Positions 24,379-32,279 of a DNA stretch of 64,000 bases are shown piece after piece. This stretch comes from Clostridia bacterium (lineage in GTDB: Bacteria > Bacillota > Clostridia > Oscillospirales > Acutalibacteraceae), in NCBI GenBank assembly GCA_017435665.1, contig JAFSEP010000044.1, positions 1 to 64,000 on the forward strand, read 5' to 3'. The notes below the pieces were generated by a model that worked only from the letters and a program-made list of their open reading frames with translations, ran no database searches and was not told the DNA's origin. The position numbers were made by a program, and so were the translations under genes. Numbering within the stretch: position 1 is the first letter of the stretch; each line of letters begins with the position of its first letter.

Positions 24379-26247
24379 TTATTCTCTTTTTCCTCTTCTC
24401 CCATAGCTGAACACAAGAGCAAAGCCTGCAGTCAGAACTAAAGCTGACAGTGCTGCGGGCACAAAGGAGAAGCTGCCCTGCGTAATATCTGTTCTTTTTT
24501 GCTGTCCTTTTTCGGGAAGCACGCCGGCATTTGAAAAATCGGGTAAGCTGTTTTGGCTGTTTGTCTGTACGTTTTCCTCCGTAATCTGTGTGCTGTCACC
24601 ACGGTTTTGGAAGCTATCGGGTCTGTTGCCCTTTCCTCCCATATTACCCATTGAGCCCATTGAGGATATGTTTATATTTCCCGCATCAACAAGGTTTGCT
24701 TTATCCTGTGTTTCACTTGTTTTGCCTATCCTTCCCTCAAGCTGTGCCTTTATGCTTTCACATCTGAGGAGGCAAAAGTCTCTCAGGGTATCTGCACCGT
24801 TTCTGAATTCTTCATATGAGCAGAATTTTGAAGGATCCTTTTCCACATAAGGCGAAATCATATTCTTTACGGATGTTATCATCACTTCAAGTCTGCCCTT
24901 ATTATAATATTCCTCAATGAATTCATTGAAGTATTTATGATAAAGCTCTGTATATTCTTCATCTGAAAAAATCCACGCAAGCATCGGTCTGGACTCAATT
25001 GTTCCGCCTGAAACAGGAGAATCTATGGGATAATTTGCTAAGGCTGTGGCATCAGTCGAAGACATAAAGCCGGAGAAAGCAAGGTTATAATCCCACGGTA
25101 TCATAGCCATTCGTCCGTCCTGCTCATAAAGGTAATAGTTGTGTATCATTGAGCCCGTATAGCTGTCAAAGTTCAGCACGAAATTATGCACAACAAAATA
25201 CCTTATCACCTGCTCAATGTCAACAGCACTTTCAAGCTCTGTTTTTTCATTTATCTTTTTTATTGATGAAATCAACCTTGTCTTGTCTTCGTTTGTTACA
25301 TTGGTCTTTGCATTATTGAATATATTTGAATAACTGCTGTAATTATCATCGGTATATATAAGAGAAACGTCGTTTCCCGTAAATCCGGGTGTTCTGCCCC
25401 CCATATCCGTCTGCGGTTTGCCGATACTGCCGTCATTGTCCGAAGGCTTCTGTCCTGCATCAGGCGGAGTCATTTCCGGAAACATTTCTCCCGAAGGCAT
25501 TTCCCCCGGTGGTATTTCCCCAAAGGGTTTCCTGCTTGTCACATCACCAAAGACAGTTTCTGCATTGCCAACGTTTTCCGAATCACTCATACTGAAATCC
25601 CTGCCGTTACCTCTGCCTCCACCCATATTCATACTGTCAGGCTTATACAGGTCGCCGTCAGAAGCCCCGTAATTTCGCTGAAGGAAGGAGTCTTCCACAG
25701 CCTCCACTGCAAGATACAAGCCGAAATCCTCACCGTTTACCGTAACATAAGCATAACTGCAAAGAGGTGCAGCTACCCCCGATTCATTCATCATACGGTA
25801 AACAAGATAGTCCTTCATATATGTATTGTCCTGAATTATATTGTTAAGGCAGAGCTTATCAAGTCCGTGATAGCTTTTCGCATCGTCATATTGGTCAAAT
25901 TCTATTTTGAAGCTGTAACGGTCATTACCGTACTGTGCAACCTGAGAAAGAGAAGTGTTTCCCTTTGCCCTTATTGCAACATTTTCTACCGTTTCCCCGT
26001 CTATTTCTACGTTGCAGACCGTATAGTTTTCATCGGTGCAGTTTTTTATGAAGCTATTCCACTTGTCCGTTATGATATTTACTGTGTGCACACGGGAGGT
26101 ATCGAAAATCAGATTTTCGTATCCCAAAATCTTATTGTCTGTTATTTCCCCCTCAGGGATTTCCACGTTCATAAAAACTGCTGTGAACAAAACCGTGAGG
26201 CAAATGACAATACAGCATATTTTATCTATGTGCTTATGTGCAATCAT
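24379..26247 (-). CDS. CotH-family kinase-like membrane protein
   Basis: A 622-residue protein with an N-terminal membrane segment, a CotH domain (VNIITDKWNSFIKNC, then VAIRAKGNTSLSQVAQYGNDRYSFKIEFDQY, LDKLCLNNIIQDNTYMKDYLVYRM, YVTVNGEDFGLYLAVEAVEDSFLQRNYG, later MIPWDYNLAFSGF), a Pro/Gly/Met-rich insertion near residues 205-290, and a C-terminal membrane helix with RRGKRE. CotH proteins in spore coats are atypical protein kinases. Here the gene follows DUF4956 and VTC genes, a set frequent in Clostridia, so a cell-surface role linked to polyphosphate is more likely than spore coat assembly (inference). Confidence 0.88.
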   Translation of the reverse strand: MIAHKHIDKICCIVICLTVLFTAVFMNVEIPEGEITDNKILGYENLIFDTSRVHTVNIITDKWNSFIKNCTDENYTVCNVEIDGETVENVAIRAKGNTSLSQVAQYGNDRYSFKIEFDQYDDAKSYHGLDKLCLNNIIQDNTYMKDYLVYRMMNESGVAAPLCSYAYVTVNGEDFGLYLAVEAVEDSFLQRNYGASDGDLYKPDSMNMGGGRGNGRDFSMSDSENVGNAETVFGDVTSRKPFGEIPPGEMPSGEMFPEMTPPDAGQKPSDNDGSIGKPQTDMGGRTPGFTGNDVSLIYTDDNYSSYSNIFNNAKTNVTNEDKTRLISSIKKINEKTELESAVDIEQVIRYFVVHNFVLNFDSYTGSMIHNYYLYEQDGRMAMIPWDYNLAFSGFMSSTDATALANYPIDSPVSGGTIESRPMLAWIFSDEEYTELYHKYFNEFIEEYYNKGRLEVMITSVKNMISPYVEKDPSKFCSYEEFRNGADTLRDFCLLRCESIKAQLEGRIGKTSETQDKANLVDAGNINISSMGSMGNMGGKGNRPDSFQNRGDSTQITEENVQTNSQNSLPDFSNAGVLPEKGQQKRTDITQGSFSFVPAALSALVLTAGFALVFSYGRRGKRE

Positions 26248-26253
26248 TGTGCA

Positions 26254-26925
26254 TTACCCCATATAATCTCCGTTATAGCTTACAAGAACTGCGCTTTGTA
26301 TCCCATTCATATCTGCAAGAACATTTACAAAGTCTGTGTTTTCATCCTTCATACGAATTTCCATATTAAGCTCAATTGAGCCTTTCTGTGCGCTTTTGCT
26401 TTTTACAACACATTTTTCAACCTGCTTTGAAATAAAATCCGTTGCTTTAAGCTCGGATTCTCTGTCATCGCATCTGAGAACTACGATATAAGGATTCGTG
26501 TGAGATTTTCTGTTTACAAAAACAAGAAGTATTACTCCGATTATCACACTTCCGATAACTGCAAGGGGTATCAGTCCTGCGGCAAGAACTATACCTGCGG
26601 CAATAGCCCAGAATAAAAATGCTATATCCAACGGCTCCTTGATTGCAGTTCTGAATCTAACAATAGACAAGGCACCGACCATACCGAGTGAAAGGACAAC
26701 GTTTGACGTTACCGCAAGGATAACCACCGTTGTTATCATAGTCAACGCTACAAGAGTTGTAGCAAAGGATGATGAATACATTACGCCGTTATATGTCTTC
26801 TTATAAACCAAGAAGATAAACATGCCTATACCGAAAGCCAATACGAGCGCAATCGCCATATCCAACAGATTTACACTTGATACGTTGTTTAAAAAATCAG
26901 ATTTGAAAATATCCTGAAAAGTCAT
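26254..26925 (-). CDS. DUF4956 family membrane protein
   Basis: A 223-residue protein with about four membrane helices in the first 140 residues (including VLSLGMVGALSIVRFRTAIKEPLDIAFLFWAIAAGI, a hallmark segment of the family) and a cytoplasmic alpha/beta domain after it. Genes of this family regularly sit beside VTC-domain and CotH genes. The gap to cotH is 6 nt and to the VTC gene 40 nt, so one transcript is likely. Molecular function unknown. Confidence 0.88.
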   Translation of the reverse strand: MTFQDIFKSDFLNNVSSVNLLDMAIALVLAFGIGMFIFLVYKKTYNGVMYSSSFATTLVALTMITTVVILAVTSNVVLSLGMVGALSIVRFRTAIKEPLDIAFLFWAIAAGIVLAAGLIPLAVIGSVIIGVILLVFVNRKSHTNPYIVVLRCDDRESELKATDFISKQVEKCVVKSKSAQKGSIELNMEIRMKDENTDFVNVLADMNGIQSAVLVSYNGDYMG

Positions 26926-26965
26926 AATAATTACCTCTTTACTCTGTTATTTTTATAATTAAGAA

Positions 26966-27634
26966 TTACCCGTAAATTCTGCACGCAGCATATTTGGAAA
27001 AGGGAGAACTCTGCCTTCCCGTAAGCTGAACGATATCTCTTATGATGTCGGGCAGAAATTCATCCCATTTCACTTCAAGAATAATTGCGTTGCCTGCAGG
27101 AACAGTTATGCTCTCGCTGTTCAACAGGTCTGTGGAGTACATTCCCGTCCTGATGTTGTAGTCCAGCGTCACCCTCACATTACCCGGTGCATACACAAAA
27201 GCCTCTCTTGTGTAGTCTACTATGGTTTTGGGCATAAGCCCCTGTGTTTTCATCTTTTCAATAAGCTCAAGCAGCACAGCCCTGTCCCCGACTTCTATGC
27301 CTTCATAGCTCCCCTGAGAGAGCATTCGGGCTTCATCTGCAGTCAGAATGTTGCTCTGCTTATTGGTCAGACCTCCGATTTTAGTCTTTTTTTCAAGAGA
27401 AATAAAGGACTCATCTGAATTATAAAGCCTTATACGGAATTTTTCTCTTTTGCTCACACCGTTAATCTTTTCCATAAGTGCTTTGTCATACAGATTATCG
27501 AAATACAGACTGCGTATTTCGTATTTCCCCGATTGATAGTGCTCATCATATTGCATTACCGTACTCAGGCGTTGTCTGAGGACTATATAGTCACTCATAT
27601 TTATTTCGTGTTTCCATTCGTGGCGAAGCTTCAT
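26966..27634 (-). CDS. VTC-domain (polyphosphate polymerase-like) protein
   Basis: A 222-residue stand-alone VTC catalytic domain, a CYTH-like tunnel fold that in yeast Vtc4 makes polyphosphate from ATP. Basic residues expected to line the tunnel are present: KHEINMSDY near residue 8, RSLYFDNLYDKAL near 41, KREKFRIRLYN near 60, SLEKKTKIGG near 76, DYTREAF near 138, VTLDYNIRTG near 155 and ILEVKWDEFLPD near 185. No SPX domain. First gene of the VTC-DUF4956-CotH operon. Polyphosphate synthesis is inferred from family. Confidence 0.88.
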   Translation of the reverse strand: MKLRHEWKHEINMSDYIVLRQRLSTVMQYDEHYQSGKYEIRSLYFDNLYDKALMEKINGVSKREKFRIRLYNSDESFISLEKKTKIGGLTNKQSNILTADEARMLSQGSYEGIEVGDRAVLLELIEKMKTQGLMPKTIVDYTREAFVYAPGNVRVTLDYNIRTGMYSTDLLNSESITVPAGNAIILEVKWDEFLPDIIRDIVQLTGRQSSPFSKYAACRIYG

Positions 27635-27705
27635 CTTTTCACTCCTTTCTTGCTCTTATTCATTATTGCTGCTTAATTTTAGAGCGTTAACCTTAATAAT
27701 AGCTT

Positions 27706-27746
27706 AGAAAAAAAAGGCGAAGCAAACCAAAGGTTTGCTTCGCCTT
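27706..27746 (-). terminator. Terminator of the rpmH-jag operon
   Basis: AAGGCGAAGCAAACC (27714-27728) pairs with GGTTTGCTTCGCCTT (27732-27746), then a run of T on the minus strand. Confidence 0.92.
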
Positions 27747-27761
27747 GATATATTTGTCTGA

Positions 27762-28595
27762 TCAGTTGATTTTACCGTAAAGTGAAACTGAAGCAGCGCC
27801 TGCATCCGTTCTGGGACTTCTTGTCTCAGTCGGTGTTACGCTTTCGTTTCTGGGTGCTCCTCTGCGTGACTTGTTATATCCGCCTCTGCCGCCCTTGTTA
27901 TATCCGCCCTTTCTGCCATAACCTGACTTGGGGGGATGTGTGGGCTTTACACCTTCCTTGAGGGTGATAACAACTCTTCTGTCTGCATCTGAACCGACTG
28001 AGTGTGATGTTACGCCTTCGATATCCTGAACTGCTGTGTGAATAATTCTGCGTTCATAGGGATTCATGGGCTCAAGTGTAACGTTTCTGCCGTACTTGGC
28101 AACTCTGTTAGCATTCTTGTGAGCAAGGCTTCTGAGTGTCTTTTCTCTCTTTTCACGATAATTGCCAACGTTGATTGAAACTCTCTTGTATTCCTCGTTC
28201 TCTCTGTTGATAACCAATCTTGTGAGATACTGGATTGAATCAAGTGTTTCACCTCTGCGTCCGATTACAATACCGTAGTCGTCGCCGCAGTCAAGGTCGA
28301 TAACGATATCACCGTCAACCTCTTTAGCTTCGGCCTTGGCATCCTCTATACCCATACCCTTGAGAATTGTAAGCAGATATGCAACTGCCTTTTCAATGGG
28401 TGAGGATTCGTAGTATGCACGTGCCTTTGCCTGAGAACCGCCGAAAAGACCGAGGATTTTCTTAGTGGGCATTTCAACGATTTCTGTCATTACATTTGCG
28501 TTTTCAGGAGCAGCGAGTGCTTTTTTAGCATTTTCAACTGCTTCCTCAACAGTATTACCTGTACCAAATGCTTCTTTAATCAAATTTTTCACCAC
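27762..28595 (-). CDS. jag: RNA-binding protein Jag (KhpB/EloR)
   Basis: A 277-residue protein: N-terminal Jag domain (residues 1-55, KNLIKEAFGTGNTVEEAVENA with KKILGLFGGSQAKARA), KH domain (GIVIGRRGETLDSIQYLTRLVINR near 128) and R3H domain (ending MNPYERRIIHTAVQDIEGVTSHSVGSDADRRVVI). The C-terminus has an extra Gly/Arg/Tyr-rich RGG-like tail (GRGGYNKSRRG). It binds RNA and influences elongation and division in relatives. The start is one of two adjacent GTG codons; no clear ribosome site is seen, so translation probably couples to yidC, which ends 12 nt before. Confidence 0.93.
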   Translation of the reverse strand: MVKNLIKEAFGTGNTVEEAVENAKKALAAPENANVMTEIVEMPTKKILGLFGGSQAKARAYYESSPIEKAVAYLLTILKGMGIEDAKAEAKEVDGDIVIDLDCGDDYGIVIGRRGETLDSIQYLTRLVINRENEEYKRVSINVGNYREKREKTLRSLAHKNANRVAKYGRNVTLEPMNPYERRIIHTAVQDIEGVTSHSVGSDADRRVVITLKEGVKPTHPPKSGYGRKGGYNKGGRGGYNKSRRGAPRNESVTPTETRSPRTDAGAASVSLYGKIN

Positions 28596-28607
28596 CGTAA
28601 ATTTACG

Positions 28608-29594
28608 TTAATTTTCGTTATTTAATTTTTCAACGCCCTTGAGATTTGCCTCTCTTGAACGGCGTTCAATGGTTTCTTCAACCATAAGCTTTGCAAGTAA
28701 CTTTCTTGGCTCGTGTGTGTAACCGAGGATGAGCGTCTGGAAGAACGCTACAATGTTTGAAATAATCCAGTATACGCCGACTGCTGCGGGTAATGAGAAT
28801 GTAATCCACAAAGACATTGCAGGCATCATAAGCATTGTCATGATTGTCATTGACTTCATCTGAGCTGCCTGAGGATTATTCTTATTCTGTCTTGCCTGAA
28901 TGAGAAGGCTTGACATAAGTGAGGTTAAAGCAGCAAGAATGGGAATTAAGAGAAGAAGCTTCTCGTCTCTTGTAGCCGAGCCGAAATTCTTGAAGGTATC
29001 CATTGAGGGTACACCGTAAAGAGGTACACCGAGAATTGTGAAATCGAAGTTTGTCAAGGCGTTGATAACTTCCTGAGAAATACCCTCTGCCTGTGCTGCT
29101 ATTTCTTCAATCTTACCTAAAATAAGCATTTCGCCGTGAGCAACTCTTCCGCCTAACTGAACAGCCTCACCGGTAATCTCGGTATATGCTGCGCCCAGCT
29201 TCTCAACCACATCTGCGCCTAAGCCGAGGATATAGCTGAGGGGCTTATAAACAGCACCGTAAAGACCGTACATAATGGGAAGCTGAATGAGAAGGGGAAG
29301 ACATCCGCCTGTCATTGAGGAATAACCCTCCTGCTGATAAAGAGCCTGCTGCTCTTCAGCCATTTTCTGCTGTCTGTCGGGCTTGTGGTAATCTTTGTAT
29401 TTTTCCTGGATTCTGGCAAGCTTTGCCTGCATGCGCATCTGCTTTGCTGCGCCCTTTTGCTGGCTTATTGTTGACGGCAACAATATCATTCTGAAGAATA
29501 CTGTGAAAATAATCAATGCGAGAGCATAATTGTTACCGACTAAATCATAGAAGAATTTTAATATCCAGCCGAAAATTTGATAATAATAGCTCAT
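28608..29594 (-). CDS. yidC: Membrane protein insertase YidC/OxaA
   Basis: A 328-residue insertase that places proteins into the membrane with or without SecYEG. It starts with a membrane segment, then ALIIFTVFFRMILLPSTISQQKGAAKQMRMQ with the conserved Arg in the hydrophilic groove, a coiled region, and further membrane helices (GCLPLLIQLPIMYGLYGAV, PAMSLWITFSLPAAVGVYWIISNIVAFFQTLIL). There is an enlarged loop near residues 125-200. No lipobox at the N-terminus. Part of the conserved rpmH-rnpA-yidD-yidC-jag operon. Confidence 0.95.
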   Translation of the reverse strand: MSYYYQIFGWILKFFYDLVGNNYALALIIFTVFFRMILLPSTISQQKGAAKQMRMQAKLARIQEKYKDYHKPDRQQKMAEEQQALYQQEGYSSMTGGCLPLLIQLPIMYGLYGAVYKPLSYILGLGADVVEKLGAAYTEITGEAVQLGGRVAHGEMLILGKIEEIAAQAEGISQEVINALTNFDFTILGVPLYGVPSMDTFKNFGSATRDEKLLLLIPILAALTSLMSSLLIQARQNKNNPQAAQMKSMTIMTMLMMPAMSLWITFSLPAAVGVYWIISNIVAFFQTLILGYTHEPRKLLAKLMVEETIERRSREANLKGVEKLNNEN

Positions 29595-29644
29595 AGTTTT
29601 ACGTTTCCTTCGTAAGTAATAATTCCGTATATCAGATTATGCAA

Positions 29645-29884
29645 TCAGTGCCGATGCTTTAAGTCGTGATCTTTTGGGGGCACAGGGTCATATCCGCCCT
29701 TGAACAGCGGATTACATCTGAGGAGTCTGAAGAGGGCCATTATGCCGCCCTTGAAGGCTCCGTGAACCTCGATAGCTTCCAAAGCATAGCTTGAGCAGGT
29801 AGGATAATACTTGCATCGGGGCGGAAAAAGCGGAGATATATGCTTTCTGTAAAAACGGATAATTCCCAGCATTATCTTTTTCAT
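29645..29884 (-). CDS. yidD: Membrane protein insertion efficiency factor YidD
   Basis: A 79-residue protein with the family core [36 protein letters not shown] and [16 protein letters not shown], including the conserved cysteines. It helps YidC-dependent insertion. Its ATG overlaps the rnpA stop (ATGA), so translation is coupled. Confidence 0.95.
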   Translation of the reverse strand: MKKIMLGIIRFYRKHISPLFPPRCKYYPTCSSYALEAIEVHGAFKGGIMALFRLLRCNPLFKGGYDPVPPKDHDLKHRH

Positions 29885-30222
29885 TTTATCACACCCAATT
29901 CCTCAAGGCAGGAAATCATTGCCTTTTCAACAGCCGTGCTTTTCAAATATTTGGTTTTTCCCCTGGCAACGAAAACAAAATCCCAATTACCTTTTATAAG
30001 GTCTTTTTTTAATACTGACTGATATGCTGCTCTGATAACCCTACGGGAACGATTGCGTTCAACTGCGTTTCCGATTTTCTTACTTGTAGTTATGCCCACA
30101 CGACAAAAACCTGCACCATTTTTTCTTGAATAAACAACAAGTGCAGGATTAGCTATTGACTTTCCCCGATAGTATGTACGGGTAAAATCTGTATTTTCTT
30201 TGAGTGTCACATATTTCTGCAA
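29881..30222 (-). CDS. rnpA: Ribonuclease P protein component
   Basis: About 113 residues; binds the RNase P RNA and helps mature tRNA 5' ends. The typical [17 protein letters not shown] start and the RNR signature [16 protein letters not shown] are visible. The start is uncertain: a TTG at 30222 has AAGGA 9 nt upstream, while a TTG at 30231 directly abuts that site. It lies 41 nt after rpmH in the same operon. Confidence 0.93.
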   Translation of the reverse strand: MQKYVTLKENTDFTRTYYRGKSIANPALVVYSRKNGAGFCRVGITTSKKIGNAVERNRSRRVIRAAYQSVLKKDLIKGNWDFVFVARGKTKYLKSTAVEKAMISCLEELGVIK

Positions 30223-30263
30223 GGTAATCAATCCTTATGAACGAGAAGAACTGCTTAAAGGCA

Positions 30264-30398
30264 TCAGTGAGTTAACTTCTTTCTGCCCTTTGCTCTGCGG
30301 CGAGCGAGAACCTTACGACCGTTTCTGTCTGACATTCTCTTACGGAAGCCGTGTTCCATCTTTCTGTGACGCTTCTTAGGCTGATAAGTTCTTTTCAT
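30264..30398 (-). CDS. rpmH: 50S ribosomal protein L34
   Basis: A 44-residue basic protein ([19 protein letters not shown], ending GRKKLTH), full length for L34. AAGGAGG lies 8 nt before the ATG. First gene of the operon with rnpA, yidD, yidC and jag. In many bacteria this operon borders dnaA and the origin; here tRNA genes lie on the other side and no dnaA is in view. Confidence 0.97.
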   Translation of the reverse strand: MKRTYQPKKRHRKMEHGFRKRMSDRNGRKVLARRRAKGRKKLTH

Positions 30399-30483
30399 GT
30401 TCATAACCTCCTTTTCTGTTTAACAATATGGAGTGTGTAATATAAGTGGTATAAGTAGTGGTCACACACCTTGCGAAGATGTA

Positions 30484-30513
30484 TTATATAATAAAAAAGG
30501 TTGATTTGTCAAG
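30484..30513 (-). promoter_or_regulatory. Promoter of the rpmH operon
   Basis: Minus-strand TTGACA (30508-30513), 18-nt spacer, TATAAT (30484-30489). The 350-bp gap 30399-30748 holds this promoter, the divergent tRNA promoter and nothing else I can identify. Confidence 0.8.
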
Positions 30514-30687
30514 GGTTTGGGCATATTTTTGTCCCGGAAAGCAAAAAGACAAGGCATATACTCAAACGCATATCGGCGGGTACACAACATCTTCCCCTAA
30601 CCGTCACCTGCAACCACAAGGCAGTCCCTGTAAAATACGTATCCTTCAACATTTTTCAAAAAAACTGAATTTTTTTCGAAAAAACAC

Positions 30688-30716
30688 TTGACGAAACCGA
30701 AAGTTTATGATATATT
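30688..30716 (+). promoter_or_regulatory. Promoter of the tRNA-Thr/tRNA-Tyr transcript
   Basis: TTGACG (30688-30693), 17-nt spacer, TATATT (30711-30716), 32 nt before tRNA-Thr. Confidence 0.7.
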
Positions 30717-30748
30717 ATCCAAGCACTCAACGAGAGTGTGAAGAAAGT

Positions 30749-30824
30749 GCTGGTGTAGCTCAGTTGGTAGAGCAGCTGATTTGTAATCAGCAGGTCGGGG
30801 GTTCGAGTCCGTCCACCAGCTCCA
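30749..30824 (+). tRNA. tRNA-Thr (TGT)
   Basis: Acceptor GCTGGTG/CACCAGC, anticodon loop TTTGTAA with anticodon TGT, T-arm GGTTCGAGTCC, encoded CCA. Complete cloverleaf. Confidence 0.97.
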
Positions 30825-30846
30825 CTTTTTTGCTTTAATTTAATAT

Positions 30847-30931
30847 GGGCGAGTTCCCGAGCGGCCAAAGGGAACAGACTGTAAATCTGTCGTCAGTGAC
30901 TTCGGTGGTTCGAATCCACCCTCGCCCACCA
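30847..30931 (+). tRNA. tRNA-Tyr (GTA)
   Basis: Type II tRNA with long variable arm. Acceptor GGGCGAG/CTCGCCC, anticodon loop CTGTAAA (GTA), T-arm GGTTCGAATCC, encoded CCA. Its last 16 bases are repeated at 32232-32247. Confidence 0.97.
30916..30931 (+). repeat. Left direct repeat (tRNA-Tyr 3' end) of the small element
   Basis: CCACCCTCGCCCACCA, identical to 32232-32247. Acts as the attL-like boundary. Confidence 0.75.
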
Positions 30932-30933
30932 AC

Positions 30934-30974
30934 AAAGAAACCTGATTTGTCTACCTGACAAATCAGGTTTCTTT
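30934..30974 (+). terminator. Terminator directly after tRNA-Tyr
   Basis: An 18-bp stem: AAAGAAACCTGATTTGTC (30934-30951) with its exact inverse (30957-30974), loop TACCT. The run ends TTTCTTTG. Confidence 0.75.
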
Positions 30975-30977
30975 GCG

Positions 30978-31127
30978 TGATGCGTTCCTTGCGGAACGTG
31001 ATGCACACTGCGTGTGTGATGTCGACCTTCGGTCTGTGATGCACGCCTTCGGCGCGTGTGTGGAACGCATCGCATCACCTATCACAGCGAAGCTGCATCA
31101 CTTATCACTTATTTGCAAAACAAATTA
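30978..31127. repeat. Hairpin array after tRNA-Tyr
   Basis: Units begin with GTGATG(C/T) and each is followed by a 4-6 bp hairpin with a short loop (GTTCC-ttgc-GGAAC, CACACTGCGTGTG, GACC-ttc-GGTC, ACGCC-ttc-GGCGCGT). Near the end the spacer flips to GCATCAC/TATCAC, giving an overall inverted layout. Non-coding. Confidence 0.7.
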
Positions 31128-31164
31128 ATTCGTGTTATAATTTTAAAAATGCGAGGTGTATATT

Positions 31165-31518
31165 ATGTCAGAATCAAAGCTTCGGGAGCTTTCTATGGAC
31201 TTCTCTGTTGATATTATTGAATTGGTAAAGCATCTGAAATCTATAAAAGAATCCATCATTTCCAATCAAATCGGAAGAAGCGGCACGAGTATTGGTGCTA
31301 ACATTCACGAAGCACAGTACGCACAAGGCAAAAGAGATTTCATTTCTAAACTTGAAATAGCCTTAAAAGAAGCAAGTGAAACGGGTTATTGGCTCGAACT
31401 CTTATACAGAACAAAATATATCGATGAGCAAACATTCAAAACACTTTCTGCAAAATGCACATCACTCCGAGCGATGTTGATCGCATCCTGCCGAACTGCA
31501 AAGGAGAATTCCAAATGA
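31165..31518 (+). CDS. Four-helix bundle protein (S23/Avd-like)
   Basis: A 117-residue all-helical protein. SMDFSVDIIELVKHLKSIKESIISNQIGRSGTSIGANIHEAQYAQGKRDFISKLEIALKEASETGYWLELL follows the TIGR02436-type four-helix bundle family, with the SxxGANIxEA turn and KLxIALKExxETxYWL helix. Relatives include rRNA-intervening-sequence proteins and the Avd accessory protein of diversity-generating retroelements, but no reverse transcriptase is nearby. The ATG at 31165 has GAGGTG 7 nt upstream; a GTG at 31156 lies inside that site. AT-rich codons unlike core neighbours. It overlaps the next gene by ATGA. Confidence 0.85.
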   Translation: MSESKLRELSMDFSVDIIELVKHLKSIKESIISNQIGRSGTSIGANIHEAQYAQGKRDFISKLEIALKEASETGYWLELLYRTKYIDEQTFKTLSAKCTSLRAMLIASCRTAKENSK

Positions 31519-32000
31519 TAATACGAAAAGACGGTTATGCTCTTGACGTGGATATAGAAGCAACACGCAGGTATTCCAAAGAGCATTCGCTTTGCGAATG
31601 CGATGAAGACCGCAATCTGTACGCCCAAATTCGAGAGAGATTTCCTAAACTAACAGTGTTTCTCGCAGAATTAGGTTTGTTGATCGACAGACCTGATGAG
31701 ACAGGCTCTTGCGCTATGGATGATTATATAGACTATCATTTTGTTGCCTACACCGTGATTGGCAACATATTGGAATCTAATAAGTATGAAATCGATATGT
31801 TTGATGGTGGACTGTTTCTCAACATCGTTATTGACCATTGGTATATTCCCAATGATCAAAAAGCAGATGGGTATTTTACAGTGACCGTTTATGGCATTGA
31901 TTTACCATGGGTTTTAGACGAACCTTTCCCTAAAAACACAACACCCATCAAGACAAGTTCTTTACTTGAACGAATTCGGAAACTCCTTTTTCGAAATTAA
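31515..32000 (+). CDS. Conserved protein of unknown function, coupled to the four-helix bundle gene
   Basis: A 161-residue protein starting at the ATG that overlaps the upstream stop (ATGA), with AAAGGAG 8 nt before. The N-terminal part (YALDVDIEATRRYSKEHSLCECDEDRNLYAQI, then FPKLTVFLAELGLLIDRPDET) resembles a widespread Firmicutes family with a VDxExT motif and a Cys-x-Cys segment that has no named function that I know. The C-terminal half looks like a small beta-rich domain (LNIVIDHWYIPN, FTVTVYGIDLPWVLDEPFP). No signal peptide. Cargo of the tRNA-Tyr element; function unknown. Confidence 0.75.
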   Translation: MIIRKDGYALDVDIEATRRYSKEHSLCECDEDRNLYAQIRERFPKLTVFLAELGLLIDRPDETGSCAMDDYIDYHFVAYTVIGNILESNKYEIDMFDGGLFLNIVIDHWYIPNDQKADGYFTVTVYGIDLPWVLDEPFPKNTTPIKTSSLLERIRKLLFRN

Positions 32001-32057
32001 ACTACTTTTAGTCGTTCTTACCCCTACTTACGCTACTTTTAGTCCTTCTTTCGCAGG

Positions 32058-32095
32058 AAAAAGAGCAAGTTGAAAGATTTGCTCTTTTTATTTTT
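32058..32095 (+). terminator. Terminator after the element's genes
   Basis: AAAAAGAGCAA (32058-32068) pairs with TTGCTCTTTTT (32079-32089), then ATTTTT. Confidence 0.85.
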
Positions 32096-32231
32096 GCAGA
32101 AAACTTTACGGTGGATTCGAAAGCCCGTTAAAAAAACAGTCCGGTGGACTATTTTTAGGGCGTGGGGGGTGAAGTGATTATCGTCAAGGGCAAAACTAAT
32201 CACGTCGAAACACCCGAAGTCAGATAAAACA

Positions 32232-32247
32232 CCACCCTCGCCCACCA
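32232..32247 (+). repeat. Right direct repeat (copy of tRNA-Tyr 3' end)
   Basis: CCACCCTCGCCCACCA, identical to the last 16 bases of tRNA-Tyr, followed directly by a terminator. No further tRNA homology upstream. Confidence 0.8.
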
Positions 32248-32249
32248 GG

Positions 32250-32276
32250 AAAAGCACTTCGAAAGAAGTGCTTTTT
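32250..32276 (+). terminator. Displaced original tRNA-Tyr terminator
   Basis: AAAAGCACTTC-gaaa-GAAGTGCTTTTT directly after the duplicated tRNA end. Confidence 0.8.
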
Positions 32277-32279
32277 AGT

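Larger units (their letters stand above)
30932..32247 (+). mobile_element. 1.3-kb putative element inserted at tRNA-Tyr 3' end, no integrase
   Basis: Bounded by two identical 16-bp copies of the tRNA-Tyr 3' end. Contents in order: terminator hairpin, hairpin array, an Avd/S23-like four-helix bundle gene, a coupled unknown gene, a terminator and about 140 bp of unassigned sequence. A second terminator lies directly after the right repeat, exactly where the original tRNA-Tyr terminator would be. No recombinase gene is inside. Insertion is inferred from structure; the locus at 60625-61735 has the same plan. Confidence 0.65.

Noticed and set aside
30264..30748. Replication origin beside rpmH
   Set aside because: The rpmH operon often borders dnaA, but here tRNA genes follow, and I see no cluster of TTATCCACA-type DnaA boxes.
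30978..31127. Possible CRISPR array next to tRNA-Tyr
   Set aside because: Repeats are 6-10 bp spacers with variable short hairpins, not 25-40 bp repeats with unique spacers, and no cas genes are present.
31165..32000. Diversity-generating retroelement
   Set aside because: The four-helix bundle protein is Avd-like, but no reverse transcriptase, template repeat or variable repeat is visible.
32039..32257. 72-residue minus-strand frame inside the right end of the tRNA-Tyr element
   Set aside because: It runs through a terminator and the tRNA repeat and has no ribosome site; probably non-coding end sequence of the element.
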